Below, one piece after another: positions 1 to 5,866 of a DNA stretch of 5,917 bases; within the stretch, counting starts at the first letter, position 1, and each line of letters begins with the position of its first letter. The stretch is from contig JABSSB010000217.1 of the NCBI GenBank assembly GCA_013214715.1, positions 1 through 5,917 of the forward strand, given 5' to 3'. The stretch is from Paracoccaceae bacterium. GTDB taxonomy: Bacteria > Pseudomonadota > Alphaproteobacteria > Rhodobacterales > Rhodobacteraceae. The notes under the pieces are model-generated. The model was given only the letters and a program-made list of their open reading frames with translations. It was not told the origin of the DNA and did no database searches. The position numbers were made by a program, and so were the translations under genes.

Positions 1-140
1 TCTGAAACAATATCATAGGTTTCTGGCGCCATCTTCACCCAGCCCGCTGCCGTGGCGATGCGGTCGGTCACCGGCTTGGCCGACACATCTACCATATGCG
101 CCTCACCGGCTTCGTTGAAATGTGTAAGCGTATTCGACAT
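1..140 (-). CDS. moaC: Cyclic pyranopterin monophosphate synthase MoaC, N-terminal part (runs off the left edge)
   Basis: Reverse-strand translation from the ATG at 138-140 gives MSNTLTHFNEAGEAHMVDVS and continues with AKPVTDRIATAAGWVKM. The pattern LTHF-x-EAG-x-x-x-MVDV(S)-x-K-x-x-T-x-R-x-A is the typical N-terminus of MoaC. The family is usually about 155-160 residues, so only the first 46 codons are present and the catalytic part lies outside the window. MoaC acts in the cytoplasm, where with MoaA it turns a GTP-derived intermediate into cyclic pyranopterin monophosphate, the first stable intermediate of molybdenum cofactor synthesis. The start codon shares one base with the trpC stop (TGATG), and a G-rich stretch (GGGGG) lies just upstream inside trpC. 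It is therefore probably translated from the trp message. No Mo-cofactor neighbour is visible to confirm the context. Confidence 0.9.
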   Translation of the reverse strand, partial: MSNTLTHFNEAGEAHMVDVSAKPVTDRIATAAGWVKMAPETYDIVS

Positions 141-952
141 CAGAAGCCCCCACGCCGCAGCGGATTGGCCAGAAGCTGACGCGTGGCCAGGGCCACATCC
201 TCCTGCCGCATCAGGCTTTCGCCGATCAGGAAGCTGCGCACGCCGTAAAGCGCGATTTCTGCAAGTTCTTGGGGCGTGTTCAACCCGCTTTCCGACACGA
301 TTGTACGGCCCGCGGGTACCAGTTTGGATAACCTGCGGGTGGTGTCGAGCGTCGTTTCAAACGTGTGCAAATCGCGATTGTTGATCCCCATCAACGGCGA
401 TTTGAGCAATGTGGCGCGCGCAAGCTCTGCCTCGTTATGCACTTCGATCAGGACGTCCATGCCCCAGTCTGTTGCCGTGGCCTCAAGCTCGGCCGCCTGC
501 GCATCTGAGACCGAGGCCATGATGATCAGGATACAATCCGCACCCAGCGCGCGCGCTTCGACCACCTGATAGGGGTCATACATGAAATCCTTGCGCAGGG
601 CGGGCAGAGAGCAGGCGTCCCGCGCTTCGGTCAGGAACTCCTTGGCACCCTGAAAAGACGGCGTATCCGTCAGCACCGACAGGCAGGTTGCGCCGCCTTC
701 AGCATAGGCCTGCGCCAAAGCAGGCGGGTCGAAATCAGGGCGGATCAGGCCTTTGGACGGGCTGGCTTTCTTTATTTCGGCAATCAGCCCATAGCCCTGC
801 ATCCCGGCGTGAAACAGCGCCTTGGCAAAAGGGCGCACCGGGCTGGCAGAGCGCGCCATGTCTTCCAGATCGGCCAGAGGGCGGGCCTCCTTGTCGGCGG
901 CCACTTCGTCCAGTTTATAGCTTTTGATTTTGTCCAGAACCGTCGCGCTCAT
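140..952 (-). CDS. trpC: Indole-3-glycerol phosphate synthase TrpC
   Basis: This 270-residue monofunctional IGPS matches the usual family length; there is no fused TrpF domain. It catalyses ring closure and decarboxylation of CdRP to indole-3-glycerol phosphate, the step before tryptophan synthase. The (beta/alpha)8 barrel signatures are all present: AEIKKASPSKG at residues 58-68 (E59 and K61 correspond to the catalytic Glu/Lys pair), LRKDFMYDPYQV at 119-130 (K121 is the general acid), LIEVH at 168-172 (E170), GINNRDL at 189-195 (N191) and VSESG at 219-223 (E221, S222). These assignments are made by motif against the well-studied Sulfolobus enzyme. The start at 952 overlaps the trpD stop by four bases (ATGA). 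A strong AGGAGG seven bases upstream supports it. No truncation or frameshift is seen. Confidence 0.97.
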   Translation of the reverse strand: MSATVLDKIKSYKLDEVAADKEARPLADLEDMARSASPVRPFAKALFHAGMQGYGLIAEIKKASPSKGLIRPDFDPPALAQAYAEGGATCLSVLTDTPSFQGAKEFLTEARDACSLPALRKDFMYDPYQVVEARALGADCILIIMASVSDAQAAELEATATDWGMDVLIEVHNEAELARATLLKSPLMGINNRDLHTFETTLDTTRRLSKLVPAGRTIVSESGLNTPQELAEIALYGVRSFLIGESLMRQEDVALATRQLLANPLRRGGF

Positions 953-1971
953 ACGCTGGCCTCCTGCGTGATGCGCGCCAGCGCGGTGATTTTGTCGCGG
1001 GCGGCGCCGCTGTCGATGCTGTTCCGGGCCATTTCGACGCCGGTTTTCAGATGATCTGCTACCCCGGTCACAACCAACGCGGCGGCCGCGTTCAGCAGCA
1101 CGGCATCGCGATACGCCGAAGGCGCCCCGTCCAGAAGCGCCTTGAAGGCCTTTGCGTTTTCCTCAGGCGCGCCGCCCAGAATGGCTTCAAAGGGATGCAC
1201 GGGCAGGCCGGCCTCTTCGGGGTGGAGTTCGAATTCGCTGGTGGTGCCATTTTCAGTCTGCGCGACCCAGCTGATGCCAGTAATCGTCAGTTCATCCGTG
1301 CCGTCCGAGCCATGCACAAGCCATGCCCGTTCCGTGCCCAATTGGCCCAATGTGTCCGCCATAGGCCGGATCAAATGGCGGCTGTAAGCGCCGGTCAGCT
1401 GATGTTTGACGCCTGCCGGGTTGGTGAGCGGTCCGAGGATGTTGAAAATCGTTCGGGTGCCAAGCTCGGCCCGTGTGGGCATCACATGGGCAATGGCCGG
1501 GTGGTGCATTGGCGCCATCATGAACGCGACACCGATCTCAGAGAGGGCACGTTCCACCACGTCGGGACCGACCATGACATTCACGCCAAGCTGTCCCAAG
1601 GCATCCGAGGCCCCGGATTTGGAGCTGAGATTGCGGTTGCCATGCTTGGCCACCACAACACCCGCGCCGGCCACGACAAAGGCAGTCGCGGTGGAGATGT
1701 TCAGCGTCCCTTTGCCGTCGCCGCCTGTGCCCACGATATCCATCGCGCCGGCGGGGGCTTTGACCGATTTGCATTTGGCGCGCATCACGGCCGCTGCGGC
1801 GGCGTATTCGTCCACCGTTTCCCCACGCGTGCGCAGCGCCATCAGTAACCCGCCGATCTGGCTGGGCGTGGCTTCGCCATCAAACAGCACTTCAAAAGCG
1901 GCCTCCGCCTCGGCACGGGTCAGGGGGCGGTCGGCGGCAGCGCCGATCAGCGGTTTGAGAGCGTCGCTCAT
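949..1971 (-). CDS. trpD: Anthranilate phosphoribosyltransferase TrpD
   Basis: This 340-residue protein has the normal length for bacterial TrpD. It transfers the phosphoribosyl group of PRPP to anthranilate to give phosphoribosylanthranilate. The N-terminal helical domain (about residues 1-75) is followed by the glycosyltransferase family 3 core. The PRPP-binding loop GTGGDGKGTLNIST is at 81-94, and the KHGNR motif that contributes to PRPP and anthranilate binding is at 109-113. The conserved block ELGTRTIFNILGPLTNP lies at 169-185. The metal-binding acidic pair is in HGSDGTDELTITG at 220-232 (D226, E227). The ATG at 1969-1971 overlaps the trpG stop in an ATGA. Only a weak purine-rich stretch lies upstream, so translation probably depends on coupling to trpG. 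No defect is seen. Confidence 0.97.
   Translation of the reverse strand: MSDALKPLIGAAADRPLTRAEAEAAFEVLFDGEATPSQIGGLLMALRTRGETVDEYAAAAAVMRAKCKSVKAPAGAMDIVGTGGDGKGTLNISTATAFVVAGAGVVVAKHGNRNLSSKSGASDALGQLGVNVMVGPDVVERALSEIGVAFMMAPMHHPAIAHVMPTRAELGTRTIFNILGPLTNPAGVKHQLTGAYSRHLIRPMADTLGQLGTERAWLVHGSDGTDELTITGISWVAQTENGTTSEFELHPEEAGLPVHPFEAILGGAPEENAKAFKALLDGAPSAYRDAVLLNAAAALVVTGVADHLKTGVEMARNSIDSGAARDKITALARITQEASV
960..965 (-). promoter_or_regulatory. Shine-Dalgarno sequence of trpC, inside the trpD 3' end
   Basis: On the minus strand a perfect AGGAGG sits seven bases before the trpC ATG (950-952), within the last codons of trpD. It is the strongest ribosome-binding site in the operon and fixes the trpC start. 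It suggests that trpC is initiated efficiently on its own as well as by coupling through the ATGA overlap. Confidence 0.75.
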
Positions 1972-2549
1972 GCAGGTTCTTTCACGTCATTCAGAAAATT
2001 CTGGAGCAGGGCATGCCCATGTTCCGAGGCGATGGATTCGGGATGGAACTGGACGCCATGAATGGGCAAGTCGCGATGTTGCAGTCCCATGATGGTGCCA
2101 TCCTCCAGTTCTGCCGTGATCTCAAGACGTTCGGGCAGGGTGGCGCGATCGACGACCAGAGAATGATAGCGCGTTGCCTCGAATGGCGAGGGGAGGCCGG
2201 CAAACAAACCTTTGCCCGTGTGGTGCATCACCCCCATTTTGCCATGCATGATTTCGGAATGGCGCTGGACCTTCCCGCCAAAGGCCTGACCGATGGTCTG
2301 ATGGCCCAGACAGACGCCCATCAACGGCGTCCGTGTTTCAGCTGCTGCCAGCGTCAGGGCAAGGCAGATGCCCGCACGATCCGGGTCGCAGGGACCAGGC
2401 GACAGGATGATTCCCGACGGGCGCAGTGCCATTGCGTCTTGCACAGAAATGGCGTCATTGCGGCGCACTTCGGGTTCTGCCCCCAAATCGCCAAAATAAT
2501 GCACCAGATTGTAGGTGAAGCTGTCATAGTTGTCGATAAGCAGCAACAT
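1968..2549 (-). CDS. trpG: Anthranilate synthase component II (glutamine amidotransferase) TrpG/PabA type
   Basis: The protein is 193 residues from the chosen ATG at 2547-2549, the normal length for a stand-alone class I glutamine amidotransferase subunit. It hydrolyses glutamine and channels ammonia to TrpE, which is not in this window. The N-terminus MLLLIDNYDSFTYNLVHYFG is diagnostic. The oxyanion-hole segment SPGPCDP is at 50-56, the nucleophile C80 is in GVCLGHQ (78-84), and H169 and E171 in QFHPES (167-172) complete the triad. The reading frame stays open upstream to 2942, but that extension resembles no protein and a TGAGG ribosome site six bases before 2549 fixes the start. Position at the head of trpD-trpC favours TrpG, although such subunits often also serve PabB in folate synthesis. 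Confidence 0.96.
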   Translation of the reverse strand: MLLLIDNYDSFTYNLVHYFGDLGAEPEVRRNDAISVQDAMALRPSGIILSPGPCDPDRAGICLALTLAAAETRTPLMGVCLGHQTIGQAFGGKVQRHSEIMHGKMGVMHHTGKGLFAGLPSPFEATRYHSLVVDRATLPERLEITAELEDGTIMGLQHRDLPIHGVQFHPESIASEHGHALLQNFLNDVKEPA

Positions 2550-2555
2550 GATGCG

Positions 2556-2560
2556 CCTCA
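2556..2560 (-). promoter_or_regulatory. Shine-Dalgarno sequence that decides the trpG start
   Basis: On the minus strand TGAGG is placed six bases before the ATG at 2547-2549. This supports the short 193-residue TrpG over the much longer open frame that extends to 2942. Confidence 0.65.
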
Positions 2561-2631
2561 GGTTATGCTCGGGCACCGGGTTTTGCGCATTAGGGCTGGT
2601 GGCCCCGCGCATCGGCGCGTTAGAATGTGAG

Positions 2632-2665
2632 CGTATACATGCTCTGGCTTGGGCAGGGGCGTCAA
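2632..2665 (-). promoter_or_regulatory. Weak candidate promoter for the trpGDC-moaC operon
   Basis: Reading the minus strand, TTGACG (2665-2660) is a good -35 element. The best -10-like matches are TATACG (2637-2632), with a spacer of 22 bases that is too long, and poorer matches at 18-20 bases. A transcript from here would have a leader of under 100 bases. Its only small upstream frame encodes MYTLTF with no tryptophan codon, so no Trp-peptide attenuator is visible. This is inference from consensus only. Confidence 0.25.
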
Positions 2666-2799
2666 GGGCGCCAAGCTTGGAACAGGGCGCTCTGTGGCTT
2701 GCAGGCGGGCCATGGGGAAAACCATTGAGAACAGGGGCGACTGTTGTCTCGGGGAACCGGGGCTCAGAGAAAGCCCGGCCACATATGGGGGTAATGTGC

Positions 2800-3870
2800 A
2801 TGGCACGGTTTCTGAGCGGTCTGATCATCGGGTCGGTCGTATTTGTTGGGATCGCAGCGCTGGTATCGCTGCTGTCTCCGCCACCCGGGCAAGAGGCGCC
2901 CGCCGCAACGGCGTCAGTCGAGTCTGTGGCCACTGCGCCCACGGTTGAAACCGCCTTGAGTGGTACTGGCAGCGATGCCGGGTCCGCTGGAACCGAAGAG
3001 GTTGCTGTGGCAGCGCCGCAACCGGCTCCGGCACCCGAAGCTGCACCGGAGCCTGCACCGCTTCCGGACCCGACGCCCGAGACTGAGGCTGCCCCAGACT
3101 TCGAACCCGCGCCCGAACCCGAACCCGCGCCGGAACCGGAACCAGAGCCTGCTCCGGCTCAGACTCAGACGGCCGCGATGGCCCCTGCAACGACGTCTGA
3201 CCCGGTTGAAGCGTTTGCAACGCCATACCAGCTTGATCCGGGCGCACCGGCTGTGGGCATCGTGTTGATCGATCAGGGGGGATCGGAAGATATCTCGGCC
3301 CTAACAGAACTGCCTTATCCTCTGACCATCGCGGTCAATCCGGCCAATCCCGGCGCCAATGAACGCATGGGCGCCTATCGCCGGGCTGGTTTTGAGGTCG
3401 TGCTGCTTGTCGATATGCCCGACACCGCGCCGCAGGATCTTGCGGTCCTGCTGGACGAGATGAGCCTGACCTTGCCCGAAGCCTTTGCCTTGATGGAAAG
3501 CCCGGCCATGGGGGCGCAGGCCAGCCGCGCCTTGCAAGATGCGCTCGCGACCGAGGCGAAGCTGCGTGGGCTTGGGTTGATCACCCAGGCGCGGGGGCTG
3601 AACACGGTGCAGAAGCTGGCCGCCGAAGAGGGCGTCTCATCAGGTGTCGTGTTCCGGGATTTCGACGGTTTGGGGCAGGGCGATGTGGTGATGAAACGCT
3701 TCCTCAACCAAGCCGCGTTCCGGGCGCGCCAATCCGAGAGCGCCATTCTGATGGGGCGGGTTCAGCCCGAGACGATCAGTGCCTTGCTGGGCTGGGCGCT
3801 TGCCGATCGCGAAGCGGATGTGCAGATGGTCCCGGTTTCGGCCCTGCTGTCGACCAATCCTGATAGCTAG
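2800..3870 (+). CDS. Membrane-anchored protein with a YibQ-type divergent polysaccharide deacetylase domain (catalytic residues apparently lost)
   Basis: The chosen start gives 356 residues beginning MARFLSGLIIGSVVFVGIAA. A GGGGG ribosome site lies eight bases upstream; ATGs at 2785 and 2794 are in-frame alternatives. Residues 5-26 form one membrane segment or uncleaved signal. Residues about 73-120 are a Pro/Glu/Ala-rich linker that probably spans the periplasm. Residues about 150-352 resemble the divergent polysaccharide deacetylase (YibQ, DUF610) fold: VGIVLIDQGG (152-161), LPYPLTIAVNPANPGA (171-186), a glycine-flanked strand GFEVVLLVDMP (197-207), and a C-terminal MGRVQPETI (318-326). Against the family pattern as I recall it (IDDLG, GHEVLLHLPM, NNHMGS, GHPRPET), the second Asp and all four histidines are replaced, so it is probably not a metal-dependent deacetylase. 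It is divergent from trpG; the neighbourhood recalls the R. sphaeroides trpE-yibQ-trpGDC cluster. Its cellular role is unknown. Confidence 0.82.
   Translation: MARFLSGLIIGSVVFVGIAALVSLLSPPPGQEAPAATASVESVATAPTVETALSGTGSDAGSAGTEEVAVAAPQPAPAPEAAPEPAPLPDPTPETEAAPDFEPAPEPEPAPEPEPEPAPAQTQTAAMAPATTSDPVEAFATPYQLDPGAPAVGIVLIDQGGSEDISALTELPYPLTIAVNPANPGANERMGAYRRAGFEVVLLVDMPDTAPQDLAVLLDEMSLTLPEAFALMESPAMGAQASRALQDALATEAKLRGLGLITQARGLNTVQKLAAEEGVSSGVVFRDFDGLGQGDVVMKRFLNQAAFRARQSESAILMGRVQPETISALLGWALADREADVQMVPVSALLSTNPDS
3103..3138 (+). repeat. Two tandem 18-base units encoding EPAPEP in the Pro/Glu-rich linker
   Basis: The units 3103-3120 and 3121-3138 match at 16 of 18 bases and lie in frame. The codons continue as further EP/AP pairs to about 3159. 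Such in-frame repeats readily expand or contract by slippage, so linker length is likely to vary between strains. Confidence 0.75.
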
Positions 3871-3891
3871 GAACGAAAACCGCGCTGTTTG

Positions 3892-3949
3892 CGCCTTGAT
3901 CTATAGACGAAAGGCGTGTCGGTCGCATGGCTGTCACGTCTTTTTCTTT
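3892..3949 (+). terminator. Possible, weak terminator region after the yibQ-like gene
   Basis: Two imperfect structures follow the stop codon. CGCCTT (3892-3897) pairs with AAGGCG (3911-3916) around a 13-base loop. Alternatively CGTG (3915-3918) pairs with CACG (3935-3938) and is followed at once by a T-rich run, TCTTTTTCTTT (3939-3949). Neither stem is strong and they exclude each other. The T run is the main reason to suspect termination here. Confidence 0.25.
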
Positions 3950-3998
3950 GGAAATTTCTGTAATGCGTGTTGGTTGATTTCTGTTTTGACCAATTAAG

Positions 3999-4009
3999 CC
4001 AATGTACTC
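3999..4009 (+). repeat. Candidate left terminal inverted repeat of the IS
   Basis: CCAATGTACTC is matched at 10 of 11 positions by the inverted copy at 5106-5116. Similarity stops after these bases, so this is a short repeat for this IS family and its assignment is tentative. Confidence 0.4.
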
Positions 4010-4034
4010 TCTGCAACTTTCATGCGGAGAACAC

Positions 4035-5027
4035 ATGAAACAGACATCTTTCGAAACGATGCTCAACCGGCTCATAGGCCTGACCCCTGATCAGGTAGAA
4101 TCCCTAATCGCAACCGCATGTGATATCGCGTCTCAGAAAGCGGCAGTGGGGGCAATTGACCGCAACGCACGGGAAGCAACTTGCCCACACTGTGGAGCAA
4201 TAGATAAACAACGGTGGGGAAGGACACGGACGGGCTCTCAGCGATACCGCTGCCAAGGTTGCTTAAAAACCTTCAATGGGCGAACTGGAAGTTCAATCGC
4301 GCAACTTCAGAAGCTGGATCAGTTTTACCAAGTCTTGAAAGACATGTTTTCTGATGGCCCTCCTCGCTCTGTCCGTCGCCTGGCGGGCCAACTGGATGTC
4401 AACAAGGATACCATCTGGCGATGGCGTCTGCTTATTTTCCAATCTCTGTCGCAGCCTGACCAGAAACTGAGCGGCATTGTCGAGGTTGATGAGACTTTTC
4501 AAAGGGAGTCTCGTAAGGGGAGCAGAGAGTGGGTGAACAACGAGCGGAACCCGACGCTGTATCCTAAACCGCCGCGCCTTCGCTGGCACGAATATACTAA
4601 GACTGGAATTAAGAAAGAGCGGGGCCTTAGCGAGTGGCAACTGCCAATTTTCACCGCAATGGATAGGTCAGGTCAGCGTTTTGCAAAGCGCATTCCTAAT
4701 CGCCGTGTAAAAACAATCGTCAAAAGCCTAATGCCCATCATCTCACGCGACGCAGCTCTGTGTAGTGATGGGCTGAAGGGTTATCAGACGTATGCAAACA
4801 TCAAAGGCATTTCTCACTTTGTACTCGGTTCGAAACCAGGCACACGAAGTATTAAACAGACCTTTCACATCCAAAATATTAATGCGTTGCATGCTCAATA
4901 CAAAGAGTTCATTCGACCGTTCCGTGGTCCCGCATCGAAATACCTGAATGGGTATGTGGATTGGTTTATGTCACGGAGAGGTGTTTCAGCGATCGATTCA
5001 CTGCAAACGCTTCTGAGCATGCACTAA
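4035..5027 (+). CDS. IS1595-family transposase (ISXO2-like, DDNK)
   Basis: From the ATG at 4035-4037, with GGAGA four bases upstream, the protein is 330 residues, an ordinary full length for the family. An ATG at 4002 is in frame but overlaps the candidate left repeat and has no ribosome site. Domain order: a short helical N-terminus; an IS1595-type zinc ribbon with C50-x2-C53 and C73-x2-C76; a helix-turn-helix at about 112-130 (SVRRLAGQLDVNKDTIWRW); then the DDE-like core. Catalytic residues by motif are D152 in VEVDETF, D245 in CSDGLKGY, N283 in the place of Glu, and K290 seven residues later (INALHAQYK). It should cut and join IS ends in the cytoplasm. No internal stop or frameshift is seen, so the enzyme may be active, though the last 15 or so residues are not recognisable as conserved. 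Confidence 0.93.
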   Translation: MKQTSFETMLNRLIGLTPDQVESLIATACDIASQKAAVGAIDRNAREATCPHCGAIDKQRWGRTRTGSQRYRCQGCLKTFNGRTGSSIAQLQKLDQFYQVLKDMFSDGPPRSVRRLAGQLDVNKDTIWRWRLLIFQSLSQPDQKLSGIVEVDETFQRESRKGSREWVNNERNPTLYPKPPRLRWHEYTKTGIKKERGLSEWQLPIFTAMDRSGQRFAKRIPNRRVKTIVKSLMPIISRDAALCSDGLKGYQTYANIKGISHFVLGSKPGTRSIKQTFHIQNINALHAQYKEFIRPFRGPASKYLNGYVDWFMSRRGVSAIDSLQTLLSMH

Positions 5028-5105
5028 AAATCGTTCATCGCTACCACTGGTTAACAAATTTACGTCCAACCATGCTTAAACCGAAGCAATTGTTTCGCGC
5101 TATTG

Positions 5106-5116
5106 GAGTACATAGG
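5106..5116 (-). repeat. Candidate right terminal inverted repeat of the IS
   Basis: On the plus strand this is GAGTACATAGG. Its reverse complement matches the left end, with one mismatch at the third base from the outside. It lies 79 bases beyond the transposase stop codon. Confidence 0.4.
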
Positions 5117-5190
5117 GCGGAAACCAGACCTTCGCTGCGGTCTTCGCCAAAGTCGGGAATGCGGACGAAGCGGGATTTCGCTGCGCCTGC
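5117..5190. repeat. Noncoding stretch resembling roseobacter interspersed intergenic repeats
   Basis: Just right of the IS end the sequence holds TTCGCTGCG twice in direct orientation (5131-5139 and 5177-5185), with related GCGGACGAAG and CTTCG pieces between them that can partly pair. The vocabulary (ACCTTCGCTGCGG, GTCGGGAATGCGGAC, TTTCGCTGCG) is like short repeats I recall between genes in Rhodobacterales genomes. No coding potential is evident. Membership of such a repeat family is an inference from memory. Confidence 0.4.
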
Positions 5191-5261
5191 CCCAATGACT
5201 GCTTTCAAAACACAATCTGTTTCAGTACCAAAGCATCCAATGGGTCTTTGATGGTCGAATT

Positions 5262-5798
5262 ATGAAGCTGCTCCAACCGCTATTAGTATTGCTGGCAACC
5301 CAAGCTGTTGCGGCTGATAAAACGGAACTTATCCAAGCGCTGGAAGACTCCGGAAAGCACGTTTTTGGAGATGAAAGGCGTGAAGTGCAGGTGGATGGAT
5401 GCCAGATGACTACATTTCGTTGGCGTGACGTTCCGGATCAGGGCTGGGTGCTTTGGACATCGTTCCAATTCGACATGGTGGACGCTCAACTTGATGAAGA
5501 TAATCGATTTCCTGGAAAGAAGTATGCTTATGCAAAGCTAGAAGACGGTCCACCTGAAATTGGCTTCGCTGCCTACGGCTTTTCGATGAGGGAGGGTACA
5601 CTTACCAGACAAGAGCGCTCGGTCCTGAGAGAGCCATCAAAAGAGGTTGTTCCATCCCCTCGGAACGACGGAACAAGTCACTACTACGAGTGGCGAAATA
5701 CCATGTTGATCAGCATGAAGGGGCCGGGCGTCGAAGAGAAGGCCATCACATTCACCTCCACCTATGATGCATACGTCAATGAGTTCTGTACTTTCTGA
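5262..5798 (+). CDS. Hypothetical small secreted (periplasmic) protein
   Basis: The 178-residue product is not one I recognise. Residues 1-18 (MKLLQPLLVLLATQAVAA) form a clear Sec signal peptide, with a signal peptidase I site after A17 or A18. The mature part of about 160 residues is soluble and mostly strand-like, with many aromatics (for example FRWRDV at 52-57 and the WVLWTSFQF strand at 62-70). It has only two cysteines, C47 and C176, near its two ends, which could form a disulfide in the periplasm. There is no lipobox, membrane segment or catalytic motif. The start has only a weak GATGG ribosome site seven bases upstream, but the signal peptide begins exactly there. It stands alone between the IS and a second repeat-like stretch and is less GC-rich than the trp genes, so it may be accessory. 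No function is proposed. Confidence 0.8.
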   Translation: MKLLQPLLVLLATQAVAADKTELIQALEDSGKHVFGDERREVQVDGCQMTTFRWRDVPDQGWVLWTSFQFDMVDAQLDEDNRFPGKKYAYAKLEDGPPEIGFAAYGFSMREGTLTRQERSVLREPSKEVVPSPRNDGTSHYYEWRNTMLISMKGPGVEEKAITFTSTYDAYVNEFCTF

Positions 5799-5800
5799 AG

Positions 5801-5866
5801 CTGACATTCACGCGCCATGCAGCATCGGTCACTTCGGGCTCTTAACGGACATTAGCCGCGATCTGC
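5801..5866. repeat. Second repeat-like noncoding stretch, after the secreted protein gene
   Basis: GACATTCACGCG (5803-5814) and GACATTAGCCGCG (5848-5860) are near-copies in direct orientation about 45 bases apart. The segment 5847-5866 also resembles 5172-5190 on the other side of the gene. Phrases such as CGGTCACTTCGGGCTCTTAACGGACATT recall the interspersed Rhodobacterales repeats mentioned for 5117-5190. No frame, hairpin terminator or RNA gene is recognisable from here to the window end at 5917. Confidence 0.35.

Larger units (their letters stand above)
2550..2799. other. Divergent intergenic region between trpG and the yibQ-like gene
   Basis: These 250 bases separate the two divergent starts and must hold both promoters. 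What can be seen: a perfect 10-base palindrome CCAAGCTTGG at 2671-2680 just upstream of the candidate trpG -35 element; a small hairpin (5-base arms CGCGC/GCGCG, 4-base loop) at 2606-2619 without a U tract; and the palindrome GTATAC at 2633-2638. No convincing plus-strand sigma-70 promoter was found for the yibQ-like gene. Long open frames cross the region, but they look like GC-driven artefacts. Confidence 0.6.
3999..5116 (+). mobile_element. IS1595-family insertion sequence (boundaries inferred from short terminal inverted repeats)
   Basis: The element contains one transposase gene with the zinc ribbon and DDNK-type catalytic core of the IS1595 family. The best-matching ends are CCAATGTACTC at 3999-4009 and, inverted, CCTATGTACTC at 5106-5116 (10 of 11 bases). 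They give an element of 1118 bases, with the transposase start 36 bases from the left end. The family normally leaves a short target duplication of about 8 bases. The flanks (left CAATTAAG, right GCGGAAAC) do not match, so the copy may have recombined, or the true ends lie slightly elsewhere. Base composition is less GC-rich than the trp genes, in keeping with acquired DNA. Presence of the IS is sure; the exact ends are not. Confidence 0.5.

Noticed and set aside
2606..2619. Small GC hairpin in the trpG leader as a terminator or attenuator
   Set aside because: Only five base pairs, no U tract, and no leader peptide with tryptophan codons nearby.
1051..2630. Long plus-strand open frames opposite trpC, trpD and trpG (for example 1051-1848, 1406-2092, 2013-2630)
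   Set aside because: They lie antisense to well-conserved genes in GC-rich DNA, overlap each other and show no recognisable protein features. They are shadow frames.
2530..2799. Upstream extension of the yibQ-like frame by 90 codons
   Set aside because: It begins inside trpG on the opposite strand and has no membrane or domain logic. The membrane segment and the G-rich ribosome site point to the ATG at 2800.
2550..2942. Open frame extending trpG upstream to give a 324-residue protein
   Set aside because: The extension resembles no known domain, crosses the divergent spacer and the yibQ-like gene start, and the ribosome site at 2556-2560 with the canonical N-terminus MLLLIDNYDSF marks the real start.
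3989..5242. ACCAA-N5-CCAATG present at 3989-4004 and again at 5227-5242, as a possible target duplication or alternative IS boundary
   Set aside because: The middle five bases differ, the duplication would not be a continuous 8 bases, and no terminal inverted repeat is found just inside these copies. Chance is the simpler explanation.
4961..5251. Open frame running from the transposase 3' end across the IS right end, as a possible frameshifted transposase tail
   Set aside because: The transposase already has a normal length and a clean stop. The frame crosses the candidate IS end and its sequence shows no transposase similarity.
5249..5265. Mini open frame ATG GTC GAA TTA TGA whose stop overlaps the start of the secreted-protein gene
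   Set aside because: Four codons with no ribosome site of its own; such overlaps are common by chance and nothing else supports translation.
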